From: Chelonoidis abingdonii
Taxonomy: Eukaryota; Chordata; Testudines; Testudinidae
Length of the DNA stretch: 64,000 nt
Assembly (NCBI RefSeq): GCF_003597395.2
Contig: NC_133778.1
Coordinates: 26,320,287-26,384,286, forward strand
Direction: 5' to 3'
This document shows positions 46,267-57,991 of the stretch, one piece after another. A model generated the notes under the pieces. It was not told the origin of the DNA. It saw only the letters and a list, made by a program, of their open reading frames with translations, and made no database searches. The position numbers and the translations under genes were made by a program. Within the stretch, counting starts at the first letter, position 1. Each line of letters begins with the position of its first letter.

Positions 46267-49200
46267 TCGTAATTTATATACCGATCATTTAATGAAGAAA
46301 TTTATATATAAAGTGGGAAACAAACAAAGGGGCTTGGCCTGTTTTCAGTAAAGCCAACAGGAGTTTTGTAATTTATTTCAATAGGAGTCAGAGTGGACTT
46401 CTGAGTATGAAATACAATCTGAGAGAAGACAGGCTTCAGTACTATAGATCTAAAATTCATTGTCATCTCTGAATCCATTTGGGAACATCTCTACATGCCA
46501 CAGTAGAGCTGGAGGAGCTGTTTGAAACCAATAATCATATCAGCAAAATCTGGCCTCTTGTCTATTTGCAAACAAATGTTGATATTTTTGAAATTATTCA
46601 CTTTTTTATTATAATCTTTTATTGAAAATGTTGACATATTGCTGCTTTCATGACTATTCTCATCAACTTTTTCATGACTCATTATTTCTAAATGCCACAT
46701 GGTGTTGCATGCTTTTCTCCTTCACTCTCAAAATGAATGCTGTTTTGTGACCATAGGAATTTTGTCTTGTTCAGCACTTTGAGCAATATTTCGTTCATGT
46801 GAACATTTGCAAATCACATGTAAACTTCAAACAAAACAAAATTTCTTATTTACTTCTCTGAATAGTCATGAAAAGTGCTCACCACTCTGTCTTGTTCCAT
46901 CCCACATCCTTTGAGCAGTGGGAAAAATTTGTAATAGTGATGATGGTCTGTATCTGTGGTGCTGTGTCCTTTCTGATGCAAGAGGAGGGGGCCGAATCAG
47001 GATGGAGGAAAACTGTATGGAGGAAAACTGTGAAAGAACCTGGAAGAATAGAGAGCCTAGTCCCTGTGCACTGATACCTCATTATATAGAGACTGGTGTT
47101 CTCATTATGTTTCTCCCTGGTGCACAAAGACACAAAGGAATCAGTACCATGGGATATGCGCCAAAGCATCACTGTATAAATGGCTCCCTGTAGTGCCTCT
47201 GCACTGGCTTCCTGGTAAGTCAAGGCGCAGAACTGTGAGGACCCTAATGTCTGTGTGCGGATACATTGGCATCGATAGCATAGTGGTTCTCCTTGATACC
47301 TCGGCCCCAAGAAAGTTGGCTTCTCCCCCTTAAGATCATTCTGGTCAGCACTGAGTCATCTCAATGCGCTGTTCATGGCCATGCTCCTCCCAACTATAGA
47401 CTCCATATTTAACAAACTTGCTTGAATACCCATGGATATCCAATGACTCAGTGCATATAAAGGTGGAATCTCAGTCCTTCCAACAGTAGCACCATGGGAG
47501 TTGCTCTTTGTTCTGAAGTGTTCCCAAGGGTTTTTCTGCTTGCGTTCTACACCCACCCAAGGCTGTTTCACAAGGAAAATCAAGTGTGTGGGTTGATGCC
47601 TTATTGTATATGCAATCAGTTCCCACACTCCCCTATTTCCATCTCCCTTCATCTCAGCTTCTCCTCTTGCTTCCCTATAGCCCTGCCTCTCGCTACCTGC
47701 TGCCCAGCCTGCCTCTCTGGATCTTCAGAGTTAGTGTGTATATGGAGGAGCTGATATGAAGATAGGGAATAGATGCTGGAATTTGATTATTCTCTGCTTC
47801 TCTTTGTATCAGAGCTACGGTGTGAAGAATAAATAACTCTACTTCTGTTCAAGCTTAAATTGTAAAAACTACCATCCATCTGATGTAAATGTGTATAAGT
47901 ATACACACACTTTGGGGGGTTATCGTGGTGGTTAAACTACAGGGGTCTGGAAAAAAATGTGATAGTCTTACAAGAAATTAAAAGGGGAGGGGGACTGGGG
48001 GCTGGCATTTTTAAATCTTTCTTTTGGCAAAGTTATTGAATCTTTGACCAAGAAAGTATTATGGAAAATCAGTTGGCTTCTGAAGAGTGTGTTAAATTTG
48101 AAGATTAAATCCAACATTTAGGTGTGAAACCGGAGGACTTAAAGCTGATTTAATCTGTACTTAAACAGGATTAAACTATGGACACTGGTGTGCCTCTGTA
48201 ATACAAAATACTATTGTGTGCACAGCTGACTGCATGACAGTTAGCTGCAACTCTTGTCCTCCCTTTTCTCCTGCCTTCTCTTGCTGTCTGATTCTTCATT
48301 GTAATATCTTGTTTAAATCAAGATCCTGGAAACCTTTACACACTTGAGTTATGTTGCACATGAAGGTGCAAAAGGTGATGCAAGATGGATAAAAATTGAT
48401 TACAAGCTTCCCCTCAAATGGTTAGCAAATTATTGACTTAATCTGGTTAAATGTGAAGGGTTTTACCCATGCATTTTATTTTCTATTCCTGCTGCACCAC
48501 AGTCTCTGCGGCTCTTTGCAGACTAACACAAGAACACAAAGCTGTTATCTAAAAGACCTTACAGGCTAAATTCTAATCTGATAATGTTTGGATATGGATG
48601 TCCAACCACAACTTTTTCAGGTGTCAGCTGGCTCCTATATACTCATAAATATTCTGGTAATACCTGTGGTGCATGAAGCACTTCAGCACTCATCTATAAT
48701 AACCAGTTACGCACATAATGGCATAACTTCATTTTCCTACTAGAATTAACTTAGTGTTGAGTTTATGCAGCTGGAGCCTACAGATGCCCCTTTCTATGCA
48801 GCAAGGAAAATCTGGCAGAGATTAAAAGCAAAATAGAATAAAAAAAAACAAATTCTTGAGAGACTGCCTTTCAAAAACAAAATCAAGCATTTCCACAATA
48901 AAGCACCCTGAGTGTAGAATTCCAGTGGAACAGTTTAAATGTGAGAGCCTAAAGAGTGGCCTTCAAATCCTGACCTTAAAATTAAAAGAAAATATGCACA
49001 GGGCTAACAGATTTCTAAATGTACTGGAAATATAAAGGCTGGAGATGACTGGGGATCCAGCTGTAAAAAAAACATTGCCAAGCAACTTTTCCATTCATTG
49101 TTTAATGGGTTCAATTTATAGAACTGTTTTAGTAGCAAAACCACACTCTTGGCAGTAATTGTATGTGATTCAAAATTGAAGGAGTAAAAGATATCACATT

Positions 49201-49614
49201 TCATGTAGTTGAATAAATTCCAACACTTCCTACTTTTTCTGCTGGACCACTAGGCCAGTATTTACGTTGTGTGACCCTTGTCCATGTTGGTTCCCAGGGA
49301 TTCCTCTCTTTAGGTTTTGATTTCAGAGCATTGTATTTCTCCAAATTTCAGTTTCAGACAACTTATGCATGGACCAAACCCAACTACTTTTTTCTTGATT
49401 TCTGGCTATGTGAATCCTCACTCCTTTAATCTGATGTGAGTTAGGATCTCATAAAGTTCAGCTAACATTTGTAACTTCATCCAGGTTTGCCAAAAGGTTC
49501 AGGAATCTCAGCAAACCTACTGAGCCTGGGCTTTGTTCTGGGTTGCTAGTGAAATCTGAAATAAATGAGTTTCACTGTATAATCTAGGTATTTATATTAC
49601 AGTCACTACTATCT
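46267..49614. other. Gene-free stretch
   Basis: More than 3 kb without recognised genes. Open frames of up to 143 residues near 46.9-47.3 kb overlap on opposite strands and resemble nothing I know. A small tandem duplication at 47002-47031 is listed separately. Confidence 0.4.
47002..47031. repeat. 15-bp exact tandem duplication
   Basis: Two identical, adjacent copies of a 15-mer starting ATGGAGG. Confidence 0.85.
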
Positions 49615-49711
49615 AATCCTGTAAAAGCACCTGCATATGAGCAGTTTTGAACTTGATGAGATTATGCATGGGTAGCTTTGCACAGCGGAGTAATTATTTA
49701 CAGGATTGGGT
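49615..49711. repeat. Palindromic MITE-like repeat (ATCCTGTAAA type)
   Basis: 'atcctgtaaaagca' faces 'tttacaggattgggtcc'. About 97 bp, non-coding. Confidence 0.5.
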
Positions 49712-49768
49712 CCTAAGTGTCTGTTTCACCCAGTCACAAGTTTCCTTGCCAAAGGTCTTTATAGCTAG

Positions 49769-50193
49769 CAGGGCCGGTGCAACCATTTAGGCGAACTAGG
49801 CGGTTGCCTAGGGCGCCAAGATTTGGGGGCGCCAAAAAGCGGCGCCCCCCCCAAATTTTTTAAATGGTTGCAGCGGCCGCTGCATAGTCTGAGCTGCCGG
49901 TGGCAGCAGCTGCCTGCAGCCNNNNNNNNNNNNNNNNNNNNNNNNNNNNNNNNNNNNNNNNNNNNNNNNNNNNNNNNNNNNNNNNNNNNNNNNNNNNNNN
50001 NNNNNNNNNNNNNNNNNNNNNNNNNNNNNNNNNNNNNNNNNNNNNNNNNNNNNNNNNNNNNNNNNNNNNNNNNNNNNNNGGTCCAGCAGCCCGGGGCGCC
50101 GGCGCTCCCGGGGTCAGGGAGCTGCGAGACCCACGCGGGGGGCGGCGAAATGTCCCGGCGCCTAGGGCGTCAGAAATCCTAGCGCCGGCCCTG
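49769..50193. mobile_element. Non-autonomous hAT-type element with assembly gap
   Basis: The ends CAGGGCCGGTGC and GCGCCGGCCCTG are inverted repeats, with subterminal 'gcctagggcgcc'-type repeats on both sides. A perfect 8-bp duplication ATAGCTAG flanks it at 49761-49768 and 50194-50201. The middle is unknown (Ns 49922-50079). It is very GC-rich, and the 105- and 119-residue frames across it are gap artefacts. It belongs to the same superfamily as 51562-51831. Confidence 0.9.
49922..50079. other. Assembly gap (158 Ns)
   Basis: Undetermined bases inside the GC-rich centre of a hAT-type element; the length may be an estimate. Confidence 1.
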
Positions 50194-50201
50194 ATAGCTA
50201 G

Positions 50202-51309
50202 TATCCTTGGTCGTTGACAGTAATAGCCAGTAACATGCTAGTGTGCACCCTATGAGGACAGTGTTACAGTATTCCAATAGGAAATTGTCAGAATACCATT
50301 AGGGGGATGAAATTCAGTAGAAACTCATCCTTCATTGTTGGTGTTTTGGAGAGAAAACCAGTTCTTGCCTTTCATTCAAATAGACACCCTTTGTTTGGGG
50401 AAAAACTTCCTACACTCTCAAAGAAAGGATTGTGTAATAGGGTTTACTGACTCTTGAAAGAAGGCCTCCAGCTGAGCTCTTTGCCCTTGGCAGTAAGATG
50501 CCTTGGAACTTGCAGTTCAAAAGGATGCCTGGGTGCTGTAGGCTACCACAAGGCATGTTGGGAAGGAGAGCAGATTATATAAACATCTTCATTTCCTCAC
50601 AGTAGTGACCTGAAGAGAGCAGAATTTGCTGTTGGGTGTTTTCAGGCTAGTCTTGAGTCATGAATACTGCGGTGGCATTGTTTATAGAAAGCCTAGACAC
50701 GGGAAATGTTCATTTATTTTTTGATGGGGCTCAGGAGATTTTGTTTGGGGGAGTACTATATGAAGAAAGTGACTGTGGGCAATGTAGTAGAAATTTCTAG
50801 AAGCCCAGGGTGAACATCTGATCAGAGACTGAAACTGAAGATTCTAGGAGAGAGAATTGAATCTGTGTTATCATAATGTAGGCAGAGAGACTGGGATCAC
50901 AGTGGCTGAAGATAAGGCTGAATAGGTTTAGTCAGGATTCTTTCATTGCTGAAGTTTGGTCACTGAACACAAGTCACTGGGATAGTTTGGGGTCCTCACT
51001 ATGGAAATTGGATCTCGCTGAAGAGGTAGTTATTTTGTCGTACTCTATGGCCAGGTCACCTGTTTTATTGTGGATGTTTGTTACCCTTCAAGAGGTAGAG
51101 TTTAGTTTAGCTGAAGGCCTAAACAATAGAGCTGGAGGTGGGATTGTTTTTTTTAAGCATTTTGACAAAACTCTTTTTCTGTTAAAAATGCTGTTAGTGT
51201 TGAAACCAAAATATTTTGCACAAACATTCATTTTTGATGAGGGATTTTATTGGGAAGGTTTGGAAGGTCCAGGATGCAATCTCTGAGGGAAGAACAAGAG
51301 ATTTGTCCA
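50202..51309. other. Gene-free stretch
   Basis: Unique-looking sequence. The 99-residue plus frame at 50987-51286 has no recognisable motif. Confidence 0.4.
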
Positions 51310-51447
51310 CCAATAGCCCAGTGGTTAGGACACTCACCTGAGATGTGGGATATCAGGTAGATCTTGCCTTTCATACACCTGGAAGACACTTGTTCGCTAG
51401 GGCAGGGACTCAATCCTAGGTCTTCCACCTAACCACTGAGCTATTGG
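51310..51447. repeat. Head-to-head inverted tRNA-like repeat
   Basis: CCAATAGCCCAGTGGTTAGG (51310-51329) is inverted at 51428-51447 with 19 of 20 bases matching. Each arm resembles a tRNA 5' half with a pol III A-box (TAGCYCAGTGGTTAGG). The arms face each other around a spacer of about 98 bases, which contains a tRNA B-box-like 'gggactcaatcctagg' stretch in reverse. The RNA could fold into a long hairpin. It is not a functional tRNA gene because no complete cloverleaf is present. Confidence 0.6.
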
Positions 51448-51561
51448 TTATTTGCAGGAGTATGGAAACTGCAGAACTCAGTGGTTTTCTTTACTTTTAT
51501 AAGCAAGTTATGAAGTAACAGGTATTTCTTGTAACTGCATTATTTTACATTATATTATACC

Positions 51562-51831
51562 CAGGACTGGCGCTAGGGGTTTCAGCACCTAGGCGCACGG
51601 CCATTTTGCCGCCCCGCGTGCTGGTCCCCCGGCTCCAGCCTGCGGAGGGTCCGCTGGTCCCACGGCTCCGATGGAGCTGCCACAGTCGTGCAAGCAGCTG
51701 ACCGTCCGCAGGCACCACTGCGGCAGCTCCACCGGAGCCGCCTGCTATCTCTTCCGCCAAAATGCCGCCCCCTAATAATGCTGGTGCCCTAGGCGATTGC
51801 CTAAGCCGCCTAAATGCAAGCGCCAGCCCTG
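51562..51831. mobile_element. Non-autonomous hAT-type element, GC-rich
   Basis: The ends CAGGACTGGCGCTAG and CAAGCGCCAGCCCTG are inverted repeats. It is flanked by a perfect 8-bp duplication ATTATACC at 51554-51561 and 51832-51839. It is 270 bp. The core 'gagggtccgctggtcccacg' resembles the core of 1160-1443. There is no transposase, and the 71-residue minus frame is chance. Confidence 0.9.
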
Positions 51832-51839
51832 ATTATACC

Positions 51840-52763
51840 TGCATAAGGCTAGAAAGAGGATGTTTTCCTGATTATTCTCTTCTCCAGAAAAAGGCATTTA
51901 CTTTATGAGCAAAGGAAAGAATAAGTAGATAAACAGAGCAATAGAAATCAGAAGGTAGAGAAATGCACAAGTAAAATGGGATATGGCAGTTTCATTCTGA
52001 AGTCTAAAAAATATTAGTGGACAGAATGAGTAAGAATTTGAACAATTCCATCTTATCTCACTGTAAAATATTAAATTAGTCTTGATAGTTTACACCTCAC
52101 AGCAACACATTATAAAATCAGATCAAACTGAGTGGTATCCTGGTAAAGCCTCTAACCAGATTCAGACAATGTACAGTGACAAATTAGGGAAACTTGAACT
52201 GGCTCTTAATCCCCGATAGCAGTGCTGTCTTAGAAACTTGTCTCACTCCCTCACAGTTACCCTGTAACCTCATGCCTGGTACTATGGATCTCTGTGTGGA
52301 TAACTTTTTAGCATGGACAAATGTCAGTGGTAAATTATTATTGTTTGAGAATTTCATTAATGCTTTAAATTTGAGCCAGTATATAGAGACATCATTTTAA
52401 ATGATTTGACTATGTAAAGCACTGTGCAATGCTAAATTAATACCATATTATTAAAATGTATTCTTTAGACCTGACTTGCAGAAGAGGGTTCCAATTTAAT
52501 AGTATGCTGTGACCGGGCGAAGTCCCGCTCCTGTCTTCTGCTCTGTCGACACAGACTATTTGTAGACTTCAGTTGTTTAAACACTACCGTGTAGTTTATT
52601 ACATTGCTGTACCCACTCCTTTACTTGTTGACACACCATAGCCATAATGCCAAGGTAACCAACTTGTCTCTCTTTGTTAGACTGCACTAAAATACAACCC
52701 ATATTCTCCTCTTGATATGCAACCACAACTGACGTTACTGAGTCCCAAGGAACCTATTATTAT
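51840..52763. other. Gene-free stretch with possible LTR piece
   Basis: From 52508 the sequence 'TGTGACCGGGCGAAGTCCCG' followed by a minus-strand AATAAA (about 52600) suggests the 3' part of an LTR on the minus strand. No second end or duplication was found. Confidence 0.3.
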
Positions 52764-53160
52764 GGCTGGTCAGAGAATGGAATTTTCCTTCCATAGAAAA
52801 TTTGTTTCCATTTTGGGATGAAAAGTCAGACATTTTTAATGGGGAAAAAAAATTCTGGAATGTCCATTTCAGGAGACCTGAAACAAATTATTGGATTGCT
52901 TCCAGCTACTTAGATAGCTGCCTCTTCTCTCATGCGTTCTCCAGGCAGCAAGCTACCATGTGGAGTTGGGCTGCCCAGACAGTCTGCATGGCAGGGAACC
53001 AGGCAAGCAGGTTCTGTGGCCAGCTTGCCTGCCTGGTTTCCACTGAAAACTTTGACAGAATCTACACATTCCTGCAGAACGTTTAAATTCCATCAAAGCA
53101 GGATTTTTGACAGAAAAGCGTTCCATCAGAGAATTTTTAAACTGTTTTTTACCTAGTATA
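52764..53160. repeat. Unnamed dispersed repeat
   Basis: T/A-rich flanks ('ggaattttccttccatagaa'; 'gaaaagcgttccatcagag') enclose a GC-richer core ('ttgcctgcctggtttcc'). It is a layout I have seen dispersed in turtle DNA. The three overlapping frames are by-products. Confidence 0.4.
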
Positions 53161-53671
53161 TATTTCTTGCTCACTCAAAAATTACACTGGGGTTTCCCAA
53201 AGAGTTTGGGGAGCACAAGGTATGCAGGTTCAAGCCCAGTATGTGATTTTGCCAGGAGAACTTAGTCCTAAGAGCTGAACTTATGGAATGCTAACATATC
53301 AATCCAGAATACAAAAAGACAGGGCATGATTACAGTTTGCAGCATGTGTATGGTGAGGGTGTTAAACGAACACTTCACAAGTGGGCGAAGATGGAAAACA
53401 TTTGTTTCTCTCATTCCTTGTGAGACTGTCTCCTGAGATTATGAGTCAGCCACTCTGGGCTAAGTGACCCCCCCCCCCCCCGAGTTTTAAGCACATGCTA
53501 AACCTGCTGAGGAATACTTGTGGGGAAAAAAAGAGTATCATGCTCAGTCTCCAGTGATAAAATACAGGAAAATATCCGTGTAAGTATAACTTACTGACAT
53601 AGGCTATATTTAGCTTTATAAGAGAACAAACCATAAATATGTTGCCTATGTACCTATAACTTGCTCTGAGA
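53161..53671. other. Gene-free stretch with C-run
   Basis: Contains a run of about 14 Cs at 53468-53481. No gene is recognised. Confidence 0.45.
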
Positions 53672-54010
53672 GGAAGCGTGACGGTCTTGCAATTAAGGCA
53701 CTGACCTGGGACTCAGGAGATCTGGCTCAGATTCACAGGAATATCATAGGCTCCTTGTGTGACATTGGACAAGTTATTTAATCTTTCTGGATGAAATCCC
53801 GGCTCCACTGAAATCAATGTTAAAACTCTCATTGAAATCAAGGGAGCTGGGATTTCACCCTCTGGGTCTGTTCCCCATCTATAAAATAGGAACAATGCTA
53901 CTTTTTTTCCTTCTATCTTCCTGCTATATTCTAGATTGCAATTGCTGTTACTATTTCTGAACAGCGCCTAGTGCAATGGGGCCCTATTCTCAGTGGGGCC
54001 TTATTTATTA
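53672..54010 (+). mobile_element. CORE-SINE (MIR-like), nearly full length
   Basis: Order: a degenerate tRNA-like head ('gcgtgacggtcttgcaatta'), 'cctgggactcaggagatctg', the core 'ccttgtgtgacattggacaa', 'tctgttccccatctataaaa' and the tail 'agcgcctagtgcaatggggc'. A short 'cactgaaatcaatgttaaaa' palindromic insert interrupts the core at about 53800-53860. It is old and inactive. Confidence 0.65.
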
Positions 54011-54914
54011 TTAAAAGTTGATGATGAACAGGGTGGAGATATGCAATGCTGCTATGAGATGAGAACTTTGCTCAGTGGGGGTGATAAATAACTTAACTTC
54101 TAAAAGGGGCCTTCTTGCATTCTTTGTGAACACAAATAATAGCACTTAGGTATCAAACTTTCTGAATTCAGGTGTAGTCCAGGCATTGTTTAAATGTTAT
54201 TATTTAGTCCCACACTAAGTTGCGAATGAAACATCCATTGACGCTTTCTTGGTGGGGGGCAGAAGGGAAGTAAGTAAATATTGGAGGATCAAGCTTCAAG
54301 GTAGAATTCCCTTCTCATATTCGCATAGCTCTTCCGGCTCATGTGGCTTTTCTGTGTATGCAAGGAGAGCAGAATGTGGGAATTGATATCTGCCTAGCAG
54401 ATCTGATGATGATTTTCTCCTTAACTGGAGTCCACTGCTACAATCTTATTTGTACAGTTAATATAGTTCAGCATTATTTTTTGGGGATGTTGACCTTAGT
54501 GCAGCCAGCTGTTGTAACCAGGCTTAGAAAACTTGCGTAAATGAGGTGAGTAATAGAAGGCATCCAGTAAGCCTATGCCTTAATAAATTCTATGAATTTT
54601 CAATGTGTTGAATATTGTACAATTTATATGTGCACAGAGCAAAGCAAAGCACTGAAATATCAAGGTGTTGATACCATTTATGTCTGAAATAAGAAGGCAC
54701 AATCAAAACAGACAACTAACTTTTAAACATAACTACACAGAAGAACAGTCGCATACAATCAAAGTCATTAGGTTTCATTTCTTAAACAATATTATGCTTT
54801 CCATACTATTTGCTTAGACACTTGCTATTTTCAGTACGTAAATGCTGTTACTGTTTCTGCAGGGCTCTCTTCCAAAGCTGAATGTTGTTCTGCCGAACTA
54901 CACTCTTCTGACTT
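54011..54914. other. Gene-free stretch
   Basis: No recognisable gene or defined repeat. Confidence 0.4.
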
Positions 54915-55035
54915 CAGGACATAGTCTCACCTTTTTGTCTTAATTTCACCATCTGTAAAATGGAGCTAAATACCTTCTTTGTAAAGTACTTTGAGCTCTA
55001 TGGGTGAAAACTGTTTGATAAGAACTATGTAGTAT
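54915..55035 (+). repeat. CORE-SINE/MIR-like 3' fragment
   Basis: 'caccatctgtaaaatggagc', 'gtaaagtactttgagctcta' and a following 'gtagtattatt' are the MIR-type 3' end. Confidence 0.6.
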
Positions 55036-55956
55036 TATTCTCCCCATCTTTTTCATAATCATGTCTTTCCGCACCTCAGATTACCTGAATTACATCTTTA
55101 GTATGCAACACCTGAGAATTAAACGTTCATGGTAAAACTGTAAAATTATTATTCTAGAAAATATCAAATTGCATAAAGAGGGAGTTTATAAAAGAAGATG
55201 GGCTGAATCAACTCTGAGATTCAGGATGCCAAGACCTGAAGTTACCCTCCCAATCTCAGACTATTACTGGATATTTCTTACGTCCCTAGAGATCCAACTT
55301 TCAAGAGGATATGGTTCTGTTACCCTTACACTGAGCAGCACTTACTTACCTGAGTAGTTCAGTTAGCTCCATGAGGCTACCCACAGAAGAGAATGTTACT
55401 CGTCACTGCTGTGACATTATCGCCAGCACACTATTAGGAGTAAATATCTTTTATCAGGACATTTCTCTGAAAATGTATTTTCAACATGGATGTCATTTCT
55501 GTCTGTGGCTGCTCGCATTCATTATTACCATTGGTGAAGAGAGAGGCACTGTAGCTTTATATTTAGAGTGCCAAGCAGGTGTGCACTATGGCAAACATAT
55601 CAAAAGATGAGGTCCATGTCTCAAGATGTTTCTAGTGTGACTCTGATGAATAAACAGAAAAGCAATTGAACCCACAAGGCAGATAGTGTAAGAAGAGATA
55701 AACTTTGGAAAGTTCAGCAAATGTAGTAGGCTTTAAGGAAGAATTTAAAGGGCAAGTGAGAGGTCACTTGGGATGTGGGAATAGTAGGGAGTGGTATAAG
55801 TGTGTCACTGAGAGTGAGAGAAGAAGAAGAGTTGAAGGAAATGAGAGCAAGTTCTAAATGAGGGCAGATTGCCTTAAGATTTGTTGATGTTTTGTGTATA
55901 GGTGTAAGCGTTGGCACTGTTTTACATGTTAACACTGACTTCTTAAAGCGATAGTC
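55036..55956. other. Gene-free stretch; possible repeat remnant at 55715-55880
   Basis: 55715-55880 ('ggctttaaggaagaatttaa', then purine-rich sequence) may be the 5' part of the same repeat family as 21240-22090. The rest is unremarkable. Confidence 0.3.
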
Positions 55957-56032
55957 CCAGTCTTCCGTTGGTGTAAATTAGTGTTGTTCTATTAACTTCG
56001 GGCTGGTTTACGCCAGCTGAGGATCCAGCTCT
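55957..56032. repeat. Decayed palindromic repeat
   Basis: 'cttccgttggtgtaaattag' faces 'ggtttacgccagctgagga'; it belongs to the short palindromic amniote group. Confidence 0.45.
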
Positions 56033-56167
56033 CTAACCATTAAAACAATTTCATATCGTTAAAAAAAAATAGACTGTAACTCGTTCTTATAGCTGCATCC
56101 ACTCATTTCTCTTCTAAAAACCTGCAAAACCCCCATATTACTGGCCCCTATTTTGTTCTCTCTAGGC

Positions 56168-56253
56168 CAATGGTGGGCAACCTGCAGCCCATCAGGGTAA
56201 TCCGCTGACAGGCCACCAGATAGTTTGTTCACATTTGCATGGCCTTCCACAGA
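56168..56253. mobile_element. Truncated hAT-type element
   Basis: It starts CAATGGTGGGCAACC and then 'atcagggtaatccgctg'. It aligns with the reverse complement of the right part of the element at 63137-63357 as far as 'ccttccacag'. The other terminus is missing. Confidence 0.65.
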
Positions 56254-56414
56254 TCTGGGCTCTTATTTGAATGCTATGGTAATGGGTACAGTCCACCTTC
56301 CAGAGTTAACTAATGTCTCTTCTTGAGTCTTTCAGTTTAACTAAGGAAACAAACGGGGACACTCAGTACAGATCTGAAACCATACACAAGCGCACTTTTG
56401 TGTTAGTATTTATA

Positions 56415-56610
56415 GTACTGTGGTGCCTAGCAGCCCTACTCATGGGCTAGGATCCCATTGTGCTAGGCAATGCATCCGACGAAGTGGGCATTCGCCCACG
56501 AAAGCTCATGCTCCAATACGTCTGTTAGTCTATAAGGTGCCACAGGACTCTCTGCTGCTTTTGCAGAACAAAAAGCTCTCCCTGCCCCAGAAAGCCTACA
56601 ATTTAAGTGT
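56415..56610 (+). repeat. CORE-SINE-type tail split by a Penelope-like fragment
   Basis: 'ggtgcctagcagccctactc' to 'cattgtgctaggcaa' (to 56470), then an insertion, then 'gaacaaaaagctctccctgc...agcctacaatttaag'. The two halves join into the expected order seen at 26045-26160. Confidence 0.65.
56471..56567 (+). mobile_element. Penelope-like terminal fragment with hammerhead-like core
   Basis: It carries 'cacgaaagctcatgctcc', 'gtctgttagtctataagg' and 'ggtgccacaggactctctgc'. The core at 56476-56503 is CCGACGA, a spare A, hairpin GUGGGC-AUUC-GCCCAC, GAAA. A GC...GC mini-stem follows. It is inserted in the CORE-type repeat. Only the terminal region is present. Confidence 0.75.
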
Positions 56611-57991
56611 AGACTCACAAAAGAGGTATGATATTAACCTGTAATGTAAGTTACAGTAACATGTACATATAATATATCATATATTTTTAAAACATGTAAT
56701 GAAAATCAGTTCACTTAATTTAAGTACATTTGACAGCTTCTCCTGTGCTATTTTGTCATTATCTCAGCTGAGAATATTACTCTCAAACCTAAAACAGAAC
56801 CTCTTGGAATAAAGTAAGTAATTTAATCTGGCCCATGAGTTTTAACTAGGTCACAGATGACAGAAATGAGAACAAAGAAGGTTTGGAAAAGATGTTTATT
56901 TCTACTAGAATTCAAGAAAATTGCAATCTAATTTCATATTTCTTTTACTATTTGCTGTGAAGTAGTATCCAGTATCAGCACTAGGATTTAACATGTTTTA
57001 CTGAATAAAAAATAATTATTATGACAATACTACATTCAGCTCTGAAGTTGCTCACCATCTGATTGCCTGTGGTAAGCATGAGGACAATGCAACTAAAATA
57101 CCATCAAACATGTAGGTTAATAATTAAATGATCAATATGTAATTTGTTCAGTGTATATGGCATGGGAACCTTCAGCAGGAGCCCATTCTGCTAAGCTTAG
57201 TTTCCTATTTTTTATGTAAGGCACCAGTTGTAAATTATCTAGTGCATAAGAAGAAAAGCAGTGGGATTTGAATATATGCCAACTGACACAGCATGACTGA
57301 AAAAGCACGGCTGTATCCTATGAGCTCTCCATTGCTCTGATTCAGAAGTCAATAGAACTACTCAGATGCTTGAGTTCCTTCCTGAACCAGGACATGTGTG
57401 AAGCCCAGTTACATGATCAGGGCTCTGACACTAGATAAAAGTATAGATCAGAGGCCAAATTCAGAAGTGATAAGGTGAAACTTCAATCTCTTTACACACC
57501 CTTAGTTTCTTGGATATTCTCCTAGAACTACTCATCCCCATGCTTTGCCAAAGTGTGAGAGGGTCCAAGTGGGTATAACCTGCATGCTTAGAAGTGGGAC
57601 AGTACAAATTACACCCAATTAAATTTCCTTAGCTATTGGCGGAGTCAGTGTAAGGGACCGGATTCTCAGCCCTGCCCGGGATGCACCGAGGACAGCTGTG
57701 GAGGTCATAGGTGACATTACACTACTTTACATCACACTCTGCCTTACTCTGGGATTGATTCATCTCCCGTGAGGCTGTTCCAACATCGGGGAGTGCCAGA
57801 ATGCTGCAGTACTCCAGCTAAACTCCCTTCCCCGGGCCACATCACCAAAACACCCCTTGTGTCAGGGCCTATGAAGAAGTAGCTACGCCAACTCTATGCT
57901 ATCCAAGAATTCCCTTACAGCTGGGGAATCCCCCAATAGCCAGTTAAAGCTATCTTTAAGGCTGCTTTGAGCCAAAGTTGTGCAAAATAGC
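56611..57991. other. Gene-free stretch
   Basis: AT-rich to about 57.4 kb, then mixed. No recognised gene or defined repeat. Confidence 0.4.

Noticed and set aside
48495..48545. Penelope-like tail, suggested by 'gcagactaacacaag'
   Set aside because: The match is too short and the surrounding sequence lacks the rest of the terminus.
49823..50217. Open frames of 105 and 119 residues across the Ns
   Set aside because: Translated through an assembly gap inside a hAT element.
51310..51329. A functional tRNA gene
   Set aside because: Only a tRNA-like 5' half with an A-box is present; no cloverleaf, anticodon stem or acceptor pairing can be formed.
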